Origin: Streptomyces sp. HNM0574 | GTDB lineage: Bacteria; Actinomycetota; Actinomycetes; Streptomycetales; Streptomycetaceae | DNA: 64,000 bases | Direction of reading: 5' to 3' | Assembly (NCBI RefSeq): GCF_012726235.1 | Contig: NZ_JAASAH010000021.1 | Coordinates: forward strand, 49,598-113,597 | Shown here: piece after piece, positions 16,375-24,106 of the stretch | Layout of the letters: every line of letters begins with the position of its first letter | Numbering within the stretch: the first letter of the stretch is position 1 | Position numbers and translations under genes: made by a program | The notes under the pieces: generated by a model | The model's database searches: none | The model's input: only the letters and a program-made list of their open reading frames with translations | What the model was told of the DNA's origin: nothing

Positions 16375-17049
16375 ATGATCACCCGCCTGGGTTCGTTGAA
16401 CGAGTTCTGCTGGATGGACCTCAAGACCCGCGAGGTGTCCCGCACCGCCGCGTTCTTCGCCGACGTGCTGGGCTGGGAGTTCGCGGAGGACGAGGAGGAC
16501 TGGCGCCGCGCCGTCAGGATCTCCGCCGACGGCCACGGGATCGGCGGCGTCAGTGATCTCAGCGCCGGGATCTACCCGCCGGGCACCCCCGCGCACGTCG
16601 CCTACTACCTGGCCGTCGAGGACGTCGACCGCCGCACCCGGGCGGCCACGGACCACGGCGCCCGCCTCGTCGTCCCGCCGTTCGACGCGGGGGACCAGGG
16701 CCGCGTGGCGACCCTGCTCGACCCCGGGGGCGCGGCCTTCTCCCTGTGGCAGCCTTACGGATTCGCCGGCTGGCACCACCCGCCCGGCGTCCCCGGCACC
16801 CCGTACCGCATGGTCCTGGCCTGCCAACAGCCCGAGCGGGCACGGCAGTTCTACCGCGCGACGACGGGCGCCCCGCTCGCCCACGCCGACTTCGTGACCG
16901 CCCCACGGGACGCGTCCGGGCCTCCGCAGTGGGAACTCGTCCTCACCGTCGACGCCCCGCCGGCCCGAGCCCGCCCTGTCGGGGACGCCACATGGCGGCT
17001 CACCAGCCCCGAGGGCCTGACCTTCCGCCTCCAGTTGCCCGGCACCTGA
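16375..17049 (+). CDS. VOC-family (glyoxalase-like) protein, two domains
   Basis: A 224-residue protein with two vicinal-oxygen-chelate modules: EFCWMDLKTREVSRTAAFFADVLGWEF (residues 8-34) and YRMVLACQQPERARQFYRATTGAPL (about 141-165). Typical metal ligands His/Glu are only partly visible. Two-domain members of this type include putative glyoxalases and antibiotic-binding proteins; the substrate is unknown. AAGGAG precedes ATG 16375 with good spacing. A 12-bp palindrome CGTACCGGTACG lies in the preceding gap near 16250. Confidence 0.75.
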   Translation: MITRLGSLNEFCWMDLKTREVSRTAAFFADVLGWEFAEDEEDWRRAVRISADGHGIGGVSDLSAGIYPPGTPAHVAYYLAVEDVDRRTRAATDHGARLVVPPFDAGDQGRVATLLDPGGAAFSLWQPYGFAGWHHPPGVPGTPYRMVLACQQPERARQFYRATTGAPLAHADFVTAPRDASGPPQWELVLTVDAPPARARPVGDATWRLTSPEGLTFRLQLPGT

Positions 17050-17073
17050 CCCGCTGAGAGGGGACGGCGGGGA

Positions 17074-17355
17074 CTACGGCGAGCGGGGCAGGAGGGTGCC
17101 GAGGGGGCCCAGGTCGAGGTTGAGGTCCTCGGGGCGCAGGCCGTGCTGTTCGCGCAGCTCCGTCATCCGCTCGTCGAGCAGCATCAGCGTGGTGCCGATC
17201 TCGTCCACCTGCGCGTCCGTCAGGTCGTCCTGCTCGATGCGGCGGACGGCCTGCCGCTCCATCAGCTGGCGCAGCAGTTCCACCACCGTCAGGACGAGCG
17301 CGACGAGGTCCCTGCCCACCGTGTCCCGGTCCAGGTCCAGCCGTTCCGTGCTCAC
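17074..17355 (-). CDS. gvpK: Gas vesicle protein GvpK
   Basis: A 93-residue acidic protein; DLVALVLTVVELLRQLMERQAVRRIEQDDLTDAQVDEIGTTLMLLDERMTEL is the GvpK signature. It is the last gene of the operon. GTG 17355 overlaps the gvpS stop as GTGA. GvpK is one of the accessory proteins needed in the early steps of vesicle assembly. Confidence 0.9.
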   Translation of the reverse strand: MSTERLDLDRDTVGRDLVALVLTVVELLRQLMERQAVRRIEQDDLTDAQVDEIGTTLMLLDERMTELREQHGLRPEDLNLDLGPLGTLLPRSP

Positions 17356-17582
17356 AGGGGGCCTCCGTCCGCCCAGGGTGCCTTCACCTTCTCGTTCACC
17401 GACGACAGCAGCGCGTGCAGCGAGACCCGCACCAGCGGCACCTCGGCGATGGCGATCACCAGATCGCCGCTGACCACGACGCCGGTCGCGAGCACCCGGT
17501 CCAGCAGGTCGACGAGCGGCACCCCGATCGGCCCGCCCGCCCCCTCGGGGCGCTCCCAGGGCACGGGTTCAGTCCGCGTCAT
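17352..17582 (-). CDS. gvpS: Gas vesicle protein GvpS (GvpA/J family)
   Basis: A 76-residue GvpA-like protein: PLVDLLDRVLATGVVVSGDLVIAIAEVPLVRVSLHALLSSV, i.e. the helix-strand-strand-helix core of GvpA with sequence differences typical of GvpS/J/M accessory proteins. It overlaps the end of gvpL by 14 bases and gvpK by four, indicating coupled translation. Confidence 0.88.
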   Translation of the reverse strand: MTRTEPVPWERPEGAGGPIGVPLVDLLDRVLATGVVVSGDLVIAIAEVPLVRVSLHALLSSVNEKVKAPWADGGPL

Positions 17583-18432
17583 CGCGTGCCTCCGGTGCGG
17601 ACTCCGGGTCGGTGAAGGAGTAGGGGACCCAGGGGCCGGTGATCTCGAACCGGACGTCCTCGGCCCAGGGTTCCCCGCGCAGCCTCGCGACCAGCTCGGG
17701 GACGAGGGCGGCCCGGTGCCGGTCGACGAGGTAGGCGGCGTTCAGCACCTGCGGGCGGGTGTCGCCGGACAGTTCGGCGCTGTGCGCGCGCAACCTCCGT
17801 GCGGCGACGGCCTGTTGGCCCAGGGCCCGGTGGGCGAGCTCGGCCGCGCGCAGCGCCGCGTCCTGCCGCTGTTCGCGGGCCCGGTTGCGGCCGCGGATCC
17901 GCTCCAGGTACGCGCGGCCCGCGCCCGGCGCCGTGGGGTCGGCCGGCCGCTCCGCCCCGGGGGCGGCCGCTTCGGCGCGGGACACGCGGTGCACCTTGAC
18001 GCCCCACTCGACGCGGTCGCCGATCCGGTCGAGCACCGCGTGGAAGCGCGCGGCCCCGGACCGCACCGCGGCGCGGGCGCGCGCGTCGTCGCGGTAGAGC
18101 GTGGCGAACGGCAGCGGTGCGGTGGCTGCGCACCCCGCGGCGGCGTGCACCACCCCGTGATGGGCACGCGCGTACGCCTCCAGCGCCTCCCGGTCGGCCA
18201 GCCGCTCCGGCAGCGCCTCCTCGGAGAACACCGCGACGGGGACGTCCTGCACCACCGCGGTGAGACCGGCGGCCGAAAGGACGCGCAGGGCACCGCCTTC
18301 CCGGTGGCCCGGTCCGCAGGCCCGCAGAGCCGCCGGATCGCCGCCCCGGCACACGGCGAACACGTACGTGGCCGTCTCCCCGTCTCCGGGGGCGGCCTCC
18401 CGTACCGCGGGGGCGGGGGTCGTCGGCGTCAT
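17569..18432 (-). CDS. gvpL: Gas vesicle protein GvpL (GvpF/L family)
   Basis: A 287-residue protein: TYVFAVCRGGD at the start, WGVKVHRVSR in the middle, LNAAYLVDRH and FEITGPWVPYSF near the end mark the GvpF/GvpL family. GvpL-type proteins are accessory assembly factors. ATG 18432 overlaps the gvpJ stop as ATGA. Confidence 0.9.
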   Translation of the reverse strand: MTPTTPAPAVREAAPGDGETATYVFAVCRGGDPAALRACGPGHREGGALRVLSAAGLTAVVQDVPVAVFSEEALPERLADREALEAYARAHHGVVHAAAGCAATAPLPFATLYRDDARARAAVRSGAARFHAVLDRIGDRVEWGVKVHRVSRAEAAAPGAERPADPTAPGAGRAYLERIRGRNRAREQRQDAALRAAELAHRALGQQAVAARRLRAHSAELSGDTRPQVLNAAYLVDRHRAALVPELVARLRGEPWAEDVRFEITGPWVPYSFTDPESAPEARDDAD

Positions 18433-18806
18433 CGGGCCTCACCCCGGCTCTGCTTGGCCGCCACGGGTTCGCGGGTCTCCTCCGTGCGGTGACCCTCCAA
18501 CACCTCGATGCGCTCCCGGAGTTGCCTGTTCTCCTCGCTCAGCTCGTCGCGCGCCGCTCTGGTGGAGAGCGCCGGGTCCGTCTCCCACCAGTCGATCCCG
18601 GCCTTCTTGGCGGTGTCGACGGACGAGACGAACAGCCGCAGCCGGATCGTCAGCAGTTCGATGTCGAGCAGGTTGATCTTGATGTCGCCCGCGATGACGA
18701 TCCCGGTGTCCAGGACGCGTTCGAGGATGTCGGCGAGGTTGGTGGCGGCCGGCCCGTGTCCGTAGGGAGCGAGCGGCTCGCCGGTACGCATCGGCAGATC
18801 TGACAT
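18429..18806 (-). CDS. gvpJ: Gas vesicle protein GvpJ
   Basis: A 125-residue protein. The GvpA/J core NLADILERVLDTGIVIAGDIKINLLDIELLTIRLRLFVSSVDTA lies at about residues 23-67, and an extended coiled-coil-like tail (ELSEENRQLRERIEVLEG) follows. Probably a minor shell or nucleation component. It follows gvpZ by 9 bases. Confidence 0.9.
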   Translation of the reverse strand: MSDLPMRTGEPLAPYGHGPAATNLADILERVLDTGIVIAGDIKINLLDIELLTIRLRLFVSSVDTAKKAGIDWWETDPALSTRAARDELSEENRQLRERIEVLEGHRTEETREPVAAKQSRGEAR

Positions 18807-18815
18807 GGTGACGGC

Positions 18816-19715
18816 TCACCGGCCCCTTTCCGGTTCCTGCTCTTCCTCTTCCTCTTCCTCCTGCTCCTCCTCGGCGGGCTCCTCGTCCTCGTACTCGCCC
18901 TCGTCGTCGTACTCGTCCTCGGCGAGCACCTCCTCGTGGCTGCGCACCAGTTCGCCGTCGCGGATCTCGCCGCGCCAGCCCTCGGGCTCCTCCTCGGCGC
19001 CGAGGGTCACGTACCGCTGGAAGTGCTTGAGGTCGAGGCGGAGGCGGCGGCCCTGGGCGCGCCAGAGGTTGCCGGTCTTCTCGAAGAAGCCGCCGGGGGT
19101 GTACTCGACGACGACCACGATCCTCGTCAGGCTCGGCGCGAGTTCGTGGAAGGAGATGGAGCCGTGCGTCGTGGCCCTCTCGCCCTTGGAGGTCCAGGTG
19201 ATCCGCTCGTCCGGGATCTGCTCCAGGACGGTGGCCTCCCAACTCCGTTTGGAGGGGCCGACCTTGAGGGTCCAGTCGGAGACCGTCTCGTCGTCCTCGG
19301 AGCGCGAGGCGGAGACCACGCCCTTCATGAAGCCGCTGAACTCCTCGAATTCCGTCCAGTGGTCGTACACCAGGCGCAGCGGCAGCCCCACGTCGAGGAC
19401 CTCGACGATGTTGGTGACCTTCTTGTCACCCGCCTTGCCCCCGCCCCCTCCGCCGCCCAGCGTCGCCTTCACCTTGTCCTTGACACCCTCGACGACCTCG
19501 CCCCCGACGGCCTTCGCCGGGGACTCGCCCTGCGCGATCTTCGCGCCGAGCCCCGAGGCCCCGCCCTCCTCGGACAGCCGGGAGACCTTGTCCGCCGCCG
19601 CGCTCACCAGCGATCCGGCCTTCGCCACGAGATACTGGCCGATCTCCTCACGCACCCGGTCGAGCCCCGAACTCCCGGAATTCTCCGCACCGTTGCTCCG
19701 TGACGTCCCTGACAT
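18816..19715 (-). CDS. gvpZ: GvpZ, SRPBCC (cyclase/dehydrase-like) protein with acidic tail
   Basis: A 299-residue protein. The SRPBCC helix-grip domain spans about residues 108-250 (VTNIVEVLDVGLPLRLVYDHWTEFEEFSGFM, ITWTSKGERATTHGSISFHEL, IVVVVEYTPGGFFEKTGNLW). The last 40 residues are almost pure Glu/Asp (EEEQEEEEEEEQE). The start ATG 19715 has a perfect GGAGG eight bases upstream; GTG 19724, which overlaps the gvpY stop, is the alternative. Its place between gvpY and gvpJ matches the Streptomyces order. Role in vesicle formation unknown; it could bind a hydrophobic ligand. Confidence 0.85.
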   Translation of the reverse strand: MSGTSRSNGAENSGSSGLDRVREEIGQYLVAKAGSLVSAAADKVSRLSEEGGASGLGAKIAQGESPAKAVGGEVVEGVKDKVKATLGGGGGGGKAGDKKVTNIVEVLDVGLPLRLVYDHWTEFEEFSGFMKGVVSASRSEDDETVSDWTLKVGPSKRSWEATVLEQIPDERITWTSKGERATTHGSISFHELAPSLTRIVVVVEYTPGGFFEKTGNLWRAQGRRLRLDLKHFQRYVTLGAEEEPEGWRGEIRDGELVRSHEEVLAEDEYDDEGEYEDEEPAEEEQEEEEEEEQEPERGR

Positions 19716-19720
19716 CGCGG

Positions 19721-20245
19721 TCACCTCCGTCCTCGGGACCGCGCGGAGGACGACGCCGCAGCCTCACCCGTGCTCTTCGCCGTCCCCTTGGCCCCGGACG
19801 ACTTCGTCCCCGCCGTCTTCTTCTGCGCCGTCTTCTTCTGCGGGGCCTTCTTCTGTGCCTTCCCGCCGGACGACGTGCCCCCGCTCCCCTCGGACGTGGT
19901 GTCCCGTGACGCCTCTTCCGCCTCCTCCAGCGTCTCGCTCAGCGACTTCGTGCGGTCGGCGAGCGAGTCGGCGAAGGCGCCCAGCCGTCGGTCGACGGCC
20001 GCCTTGACCGCCTCCCGGCCCACCGACAGCACCTCGCCGCGCACCTGTTCGCCCAGGTCGGCCAGTTGTGGTGACTCGCCGAGTTTGCTCGCCCCCGCCG
20101 CGAGCAGGTCCTGCGGCTTGGCCTGGAGCTTCTTGCTCACCACATAGGTGGCCACGACGAGGGCGAGCTTCGCCTTGCCGCAGCGGCCGAGCAGGTAGCC
20201 CCCGGCGATTCCGCCCGCGAGAGCGGCGCGTGCCGTGCTGCTCAT
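19721..20245 (-). CDS. gvpY: GvpY, with basic histone-like tail
   Basis: A 174-residue protein. The N-terminus ARAALAGGIAGGYLLGRCGKAKLALVVATYVV is a glycine-rich hydrophobic hairpin suggesting membrane or shell contact. A helical section with KSLSETLEEAEEAS follows. The last 50 residues are Lys/Ala/Ser/Thr-rich, encoded partly by a tandem 15-bp repeat (19812-19841). ATG 20245 overlaps the gvpG stop as ATGA. Actinobacterial gvp operons carry this gene; its molecular job is unknown. Confidence 0.82.
   Translation of the reverse strand: MSSTARAALAGGIAGGYLLGRCGKAKLALVVATYVVSKKLQAKPQDLLAAGASKLGESPQLADLGEQVRGEVLSVGREAVKAAVDRRLGAFADSLADRTKSLSETLEEAEEASRDTTSEGSGGTSSGGKAQKKAPQKKTAQKKTAGTKSSGAKGTAKSTGEAAASSSARSRGRR
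19812..19841. repeat. Tandem 15-bp repeat in gvpY tail
   Basis: GCCGTCTTCTTCTGC occurs twice head-to-tail (19812-19826 and 19827-19841), with a third degenerate copy to about 19856. It encodes the Lys-Lys/Ala-rich repeats of the GvpY C-terminus and is a likely place for length variation between strains. Confidence 0.8.
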
Positions 20246-20505
20246 GACGGGTCTCCCTTCGGTTCCTGGCGTCCGTGTCCGGCGCGCTGTTCGAGCAGGT
20301 CCAGCAGCCGCTCTTCGTCACGTTCGAAGTCCTCGGCGCTCAACTCGCCTCTCTCCAGAGCCTCGTTGAGAGCCCGCAGCCGGGCCCGGACGACCGCCGG
20401 ATCGTGCAGCTCGTTCTCCGCCGCGTCCAGCAGCCGCTCGGCGACCCAGCCGACGCCGCGTACGGGGGCGAGGGGGAGCAGCAGCACACCGCTGAGCAGC
20501 CCCAT
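20242..20505 (-). CDS. gvpG: Gas vesicle protein GvpG
   Basis: An 87-residue protein with the GvpG hallmark start MGLLSGVLLLPLAPVRGVGWVAERLLDAAENEL and a helical tail ERGELSAEDFERDEERLLDLLEQR. It starts 1 base after the gvpF stop. An accessory factor for vesicle assembly. Confidence 0.9.
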   Translation of the reverse strand: MGLLSGVLLLPLAPVRGVGWVAERLLDAAENELHDPAVVRARLRALNEALERGELSAEDFERDEERLLDLLEQRAGHGRQEPKGDPS

Positions 20506-20506
20506 G

Positions 20507-21247
20507 TCAGCCCCCGGCCCCGGCGGGCACGGACTCCGCGAAGCTGTAGCAGGGCAGGGGCCCGGTCAGCCGGATCCCGGCCCGGCCCCGCTGCTCCGCC
20601 GCGAGACGCTCCACCGCGGCGGTGACGTCCGCCAGCCGGTCCCGGTCGACCAGGAAGGAGACGTTGCGGACGCACTCGGCCGAGGCGGGGGCCTCGGCCC
20701 GGTCCGCGGCGAACCGGTCCAGCTGCCGCACCGTCTCCTCGGCGGCCTCGGCCGCCCTGCGGTTCAGCCCCGCGGCCACGGCCTCGCCGAGCCGCAGGCT
20801 CGCCTCGTAGCCCGGCCTGCTCCTGGCCAGCTCACGGAGCCGCCGCACGCTCTCGTCCTCCCGGACCAGGGCGGCGAGCCCCTCCTCGACGGCGGACACC
20901 TTGACGTTGATCTCGCACCGGCCGTCGAGGTGGTCCAGCAGCGCCTCGGTCTCGCGCGCGGTCCCGGCGATGCCCGCGGCCAGCGTCTCCTCGTCCGGCG
21001 CGACCATCCCGAAGCGCATGGGGACGACCGGGCCGCGGTCGGCGAGCGCCAGCAGCAGGTCCTGGTGCGCCAGCAGGTCGCGCCGGCGGGCCCGCAGCCC
21101 CTCGGGGACGTCACTGACGACCGCGGCCAGACTCCCGGCGGCCAGCAGCCGGACCTCGGCCGGCGGGCTGCCGACCCCACGGCAGGACCCGGGCAGCCGC
21201 CACCCGGCACGGACCACGCCGTACGCGTACACACCGCCCGGGGTCAT
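20507..21247 (-). CDS. gvpF: Gas vesicle protein GvpF (GvpF/L family)
   Basis: A 246-residue protein: VYAYGVVRAG at the start, VVPMRFGMVAPDEETL and EINVKVSAVEEGL in the middle, VSFLVDRDRLADVTAAVERL and IRLTGPLPCYSF near the end define GvpF. In cyanobacterial GvpF this fold contacts GvpA and the growing shell. It overlaps the end of gvpA by four bases (ATGA). Confidence 0.92.
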   Translation of the reverse strand: MTPGGVYAYGVVRAGWRLPGSCRGVGSPPAEVRLLAAGSLAAVVSDVPEGLRARRRDLLAHQDLLLALADRGPVVPMRFGMVAPDEETLAAGIAGTARETEALLDHLDGRCEINVKVSAVEEGLAALVREDESVRRLRELARSRPGYEASLRLGEAVAAGLNRRAAEAAEETVRQLDRFAADRAEAPASAECVRNVSFLVDRDRLADVTAAVERLAAEQRGRAGIRLTGPLPCYSFAESVPAGAGG

Positions 21248-21819
21248 GCCCGTCCCCTCTCGCTCTGCCGCGAACGGGCGCCGGACCGGGCCGACTTCGT
21301 GGCCGACGACTTCTTCGTGGCCGACGACTTCTTCGCGGGCGGCTTCGCCGAAGAGGACTTCGTGGTGCCGGACTTGGCGGCGGAGCGCTTGCGGGCGGGC
21401 GCCCGCTCCTCCTCGTCCCGCTCGTCGTCCTCGTCGTCGACCCCGAGGGCCTGCTTCGCCTTCTCGCCCACGGCGGACACGGCCTTCTTGGGCGCCTTCT
21501 TGCCGACCGCCTTGGCCGCGCCGCCGTCACCCCCGAGGGCGCGGCCCCCGCCGACGCCGAAGAGTTCGGGGACGGAGACGGTGTCGGAGTCGTGCTCCAG
21601 GTCGAGCCGGTTGCACGCCTCGGCGAAGCGCAGGTAGGTGTCGACGCTGGCCACGACCACGCGGGCGTCGATCTTGAGTACTTCGATGCCGACGAGGGAG
21701 ACCCGGACGAAGACGTCGATCACCATGCCGCGATCGAGGATCAGCTCCAGGACGTCGTACAGCGTCCCCGCCCTGGGGGCACACACGACGCCGTCGGCGT
21801 ACGGGGGAACAACGGTCAT
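21244..21819 (-). CDS. gvpA: Gas vesicle major shell protein GvpA with long charged tail
   Basis: A 191-residue protein. The canonical GvpA core is TLYDVLELILDRGMVIDVFVRVSLVGIEVLKIDARVVVASVDTYLRFAEACNRL at about residues 19-72. It is followed by a 110-residue extension that is first acidic (DDEDDERDEEE) and then Lys/Ser/Ala/Thr-rich. Classical GvpA is only about 70 residues. ATG 21819 is chosen for its GAGAGGA RBS; a GTG six codons earlier (21837) is less likely. The gap to gvpO is 64 bp. The shell core forms the gas-permeable ribs. Confidence 0.92.
   Translation of the reverse strand: MTVVPPYADGVVCAPRAGTLYDVLELILDRGMVIDVFVRVSLVGIEVLKIDARVVVASVDTYLRFAEACNRLDLEHDSDTVSVPELFGVGGGRALGGDGGAAKAVGKKAPKKAVSAVGEKAKQALGVDDEDDERDEEERAPARKRSAAKSGTTKSSSAKPPAKKSSATKKSSATKSARSGARSRQSERGRA
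21296..21331. repeat. Tandem 18-bp repeat in gvpA tail
   Basis: TTCGTGGCCGACGACTTC is present twice in direct succession. On the coding strand it gives the repeated KKSSAT-type units near the C-terminus of GvpA. Repeat copy number may vary among strains. Confidence 0.8.
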
Positions 21820-21883
21820 GGTGGAGGGTCCTCTCACCGGTCAGGGTCGGTCGGGCCTGGGTCGGCGGTCGCCCGTCGGCGGC

Positions 21884-22204
21884 TCACTCGTCCGCGGCGC
21901 CGCGCCGGAAGCGGCGGACGCGGCGGTACTGCGTGAGTTCGCCCTGCTCGTCCAGCTCCACCTCGTAGGTGGCGAGCAGGCTGGTCGTGTCCGGGATGCG
22001 GGGGAGCTCCAGGACATCGACGTGCACCCGCCAGCCGTCCTCGGCCCGGGTCACGGCGGAGACCGCCTCCGGGCGGTGCGTGATCAGTTCGGACAGGCTC
22101 TGGCACGCGATGCGCGCGACCTCTCCGGCGCGCACGGCGGGCTTCCCGGCCCGCGAGCGCGATCCGGTACCGGACTGCCGGCTCTGCTTCTGCGACGACG
22201 CCAT
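21884..22204 (-). CDS. gvpO: Gas vesicle protein GvpO
   Basis: A 106-residue protein: EVARIACQSLSELITHRPEAVSAVTRAEDGWRVHVDVLELPRIPDTTSLLATYEVELDEQGEL matches GvpO across the core, and YRRVRRFRRG ends it. It is the first gene of the ten-gene operon. ATG 22204 is chosen because upstream sequence in frame is unlike the family. In haloarchaea GvpO affects expression of the gvp operon; its role here is unknown. Confidence 0.9.
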   Translation of the reverse strand: MASSQKQSRQSGTGSRSRAGKPAVRAGEVARIACQSLSELITHRPEAVSAVTRAEDGWRVHVDVLELPRIPDTTSLLATYEVELDEQGELTQYRRVRRFRRGAADE

Positions 22205-22352
22205 GGGCACAGCCGAACACGGCGCGTCGGCCCGCGCCCGGGGTGCTGCGCCGTACAGGTGCGGACACCCGCGGCCCCGGCCCCGTTGTTGCCGAGGTGC
22301 CGGGACGGCCCGACCCTGAGGAAGGGACACCCACACCGGGAGGCGGACATCC

Positions 22353-22679
22353 ATGCCGGACTCACAGCCGAAACCGCTGCCCCTGCCCGACTACGACCAG
22401 CTCCCCGCGGCGAGCATCGAGCACCGGATCCGGCCCCTGGCCGGCGCGGAGGTGCGGCAGCTGCTGGAGTACGAACAGGCGCACGCGAACCGGCCGCAGG
22501 TCGTCGAGTACCTCACGGCACGGCTGGACCAGCTGGACGCCGGGGCCGAGCCCACGTCCGGCGACCCCGGGGGCGCACAGCCCGACCGCCCGGGTGACAC
22601 CGCGGGCGGCTCCCCCGCCTCGCCCGACAGCGCGGCCGAACCGACCGAGCCACTCCGGCACGGCAAGCACAGCTTCTGA
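22353..22679 (+). CDS. Small conserved acidic protein, divergent from the gvp operon
   Basis: A 108-residue protein. Its core LPLPDYDQLPAASIEHRIRPLAGAEVRQLLEYEQAHANRPQVVEYLTARLDQLDAGAEPT is a conserved actinobacterial motif often found beside gvp genes; the tail is Gly/Pro/Ser-rich and disordered. No enzymatic motif. GGGAGG lies just upstream of ATG 22353. The 148-bp gap to gvpO must hold both divergent promoters; I cannot name them with confidence. Confidence 0.65.
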   Translation: MPDSQPKPLPLPDYDQLPAASIEHRIRPLAGAEVRQLLEYEQAHANRPQVVEYLTARLDQLDAGAEPTSGDPGGAQPDRPGDTAGGSPASPDSAAEPTEPLRHGKHSF

Positions 22680-22694
22680 CCCGCCGGGGCGAAC

Positions 22695-23879
22695 TCACGG
22701 TGTGAGCAGCGTCTTCACCATGCCGTCCCGCTTGGCCCGGAAGGCCGCGTACGCGTCCGGGGCCCGTTCCAGGGGGAGACGGTGGGTGGCGAAGTCGTCG
22801 ACGCCGAGCGGGTCGTCGTCGGTGAGCAGGGGCAGCAGCTCGCCGACCCAGTGACGGACGTTGGCCTGCCCCATGCGCAGCTGGATCTGCTTGTCGAACA
22901 GCGTCCCCATCGGGACGGGGTCCACGGCGCCCGCGTAGACGCCGACGAGGGAGAGCGTGCCGCCCCTGCGTACGGCGTCCACCGCGGTGCGGAAGGCGGC
23001 CAGGCTGTCCACGCCTGCCGTCTCCATCACCTTCTCGCCCACACCGCCGGGGAGCTTCCCGGCCAGCCACTGGACGCCGCGGGTGACGGCGTCGCCGTGC
23101 GCTTCCATCCCGACGGCCTCGACGACGGAGTCCGCGCCGCGCCCGTTGGTCAGCCGGCGCACTTCGTCCGGCACCGCCTTCCCCGACGCGTCGAGGTCCA
23201 GGGTGTGTGCGCCGCGGGCCCGGGCGCGGGCGAGACGTTCGGGGACGCGGTCCACGGCGATGACCTGTTCCACGCCCCGGTGCAGCGCGATACGGACGCA
23301 CATGTCGCCGATCGGGCCGAGCCCGAGCACGAGCAGGGTGCCGCCCGGCGGCACGGCCGCGTACTCCACCGCCTGCCAGGCCGTGGGCAGCACGTCGGAG
23401 AGGTACACGAAGCGGTCGTCGGGAGGGCCGTGCGGCACCTTCACCGGCAGCGTGTTGCCGAACGGCACCCGCAGGAACTCCGCCTGGCCGCCGGGGACTT
23501 GACCGTAGAGCTTGGAGAAGCCGAACAGGGAGGCACCGGTGCCCCGTTCACGGTTCTGCGTGGTCTCGCACTGCGAGTGCAGGCCCTGCCCGCACATCCA
23601 GCACGTGCCGCACGAGACGTTGAACGGCACCACCACCCGGTCGCCCACCGACAGTTCGGTGACCTCGGGGCCGGCTTCCTCCACGACGCCCATGGGCTCG
23701 TGCCCGAGAACGTCCCCTTCGTCGAGGAACGGCCCGAGCACCTCGTACAGATGCAGATCGGAGCCGCAGATCCCGGTGGAGGTGATCCGGACGACGATGT
23801 CGTCCGACTCCCGCAGCCCGGGGTCGGGAACGGCGTCCACCCGCACGTCACGCTGCCCGTGCCAGGTGACGGCTCTCAT
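22695..23879 (-). CDS. Zinc-dependent alcohol dehydrogenase (MDR family)
   Basis: A 394-residue medium-chain dehydrogenase. Catalytic zinc ligands are seen in GICGSDLHLYE (Cys) and GHEPMG (His-Glu). The structural zinc lobe is CGTCWMCGQGLHSQC. The Rossmann motif is LVLGLGPIGDMCVRIA. A loop after the fold (GFSKLYGQVPGGQAEFLRVPFGNTLPVKVP) resembles glutathione-independent formaldehyde-dehydrogenase-like proteins. It probably oxidises an alcohol or aldehyde with NAD(P). The start ATG 23879 is preferred because GGAGG (RBS) would overlap the alternative GTG at 23891. It converges on the small 22353 gene. Confidence 0.88.
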   Translation of the reverse strand: MRAVTWHGQRDVRVDAVPDPGLRESDDIVVRITSTGICGSDLHLYEVLGPFLDEGDVLGHEPMGVVEEAGPEVTELSVGDRVVVPFNVSCGTCWMCGQGLHSQCETTQNRERGTGASLFGFSKLYGQVPGGQAEFLRVPFGNTLPVKVPHGPPDDRFVYLSDVLPTAWQAVEYAAVPPGGTLLVLGLGPIGDMCVRIALHRGVEQVIAVDRVPERLARARARGAHTLDLDASGKAVPDEVRRLTNGRGADSVVEAVGMEAHGDAVTRGVQWLAGKLPGGVGEKVMETAGVDSLAAFRTAVDAVRRGGTLSLVGVYAGAVDPVPMGTLFDKQIQLRMGQANVRHWVGELLPLLTDDDPLGVDDFATHRLPLERAPDAYAAFRAKRDGMVKTLLTP

Positions 23880-24106
23880 GGGGTGTCCCACCTCCGTTCG
23901 CTTCCTTCGTGCTCCCAGGGTTCCACGGATGGCCGCCCTTCGCGCTTTCCGGGACGGAGACGCTCGCGCGTTCAGGAGGCGGCCCGGGAAGAGCGGACAC
24001 GACGCCTCTCACGGAACCTGCTCGCCCGGTATCCGTCGGGCTGTGCCCCCCCGTAGCCGCCGAACCCGCCTGCTGATCCTGGGTGTTCCGGCGTGCGGCC
24101 CTGTCG

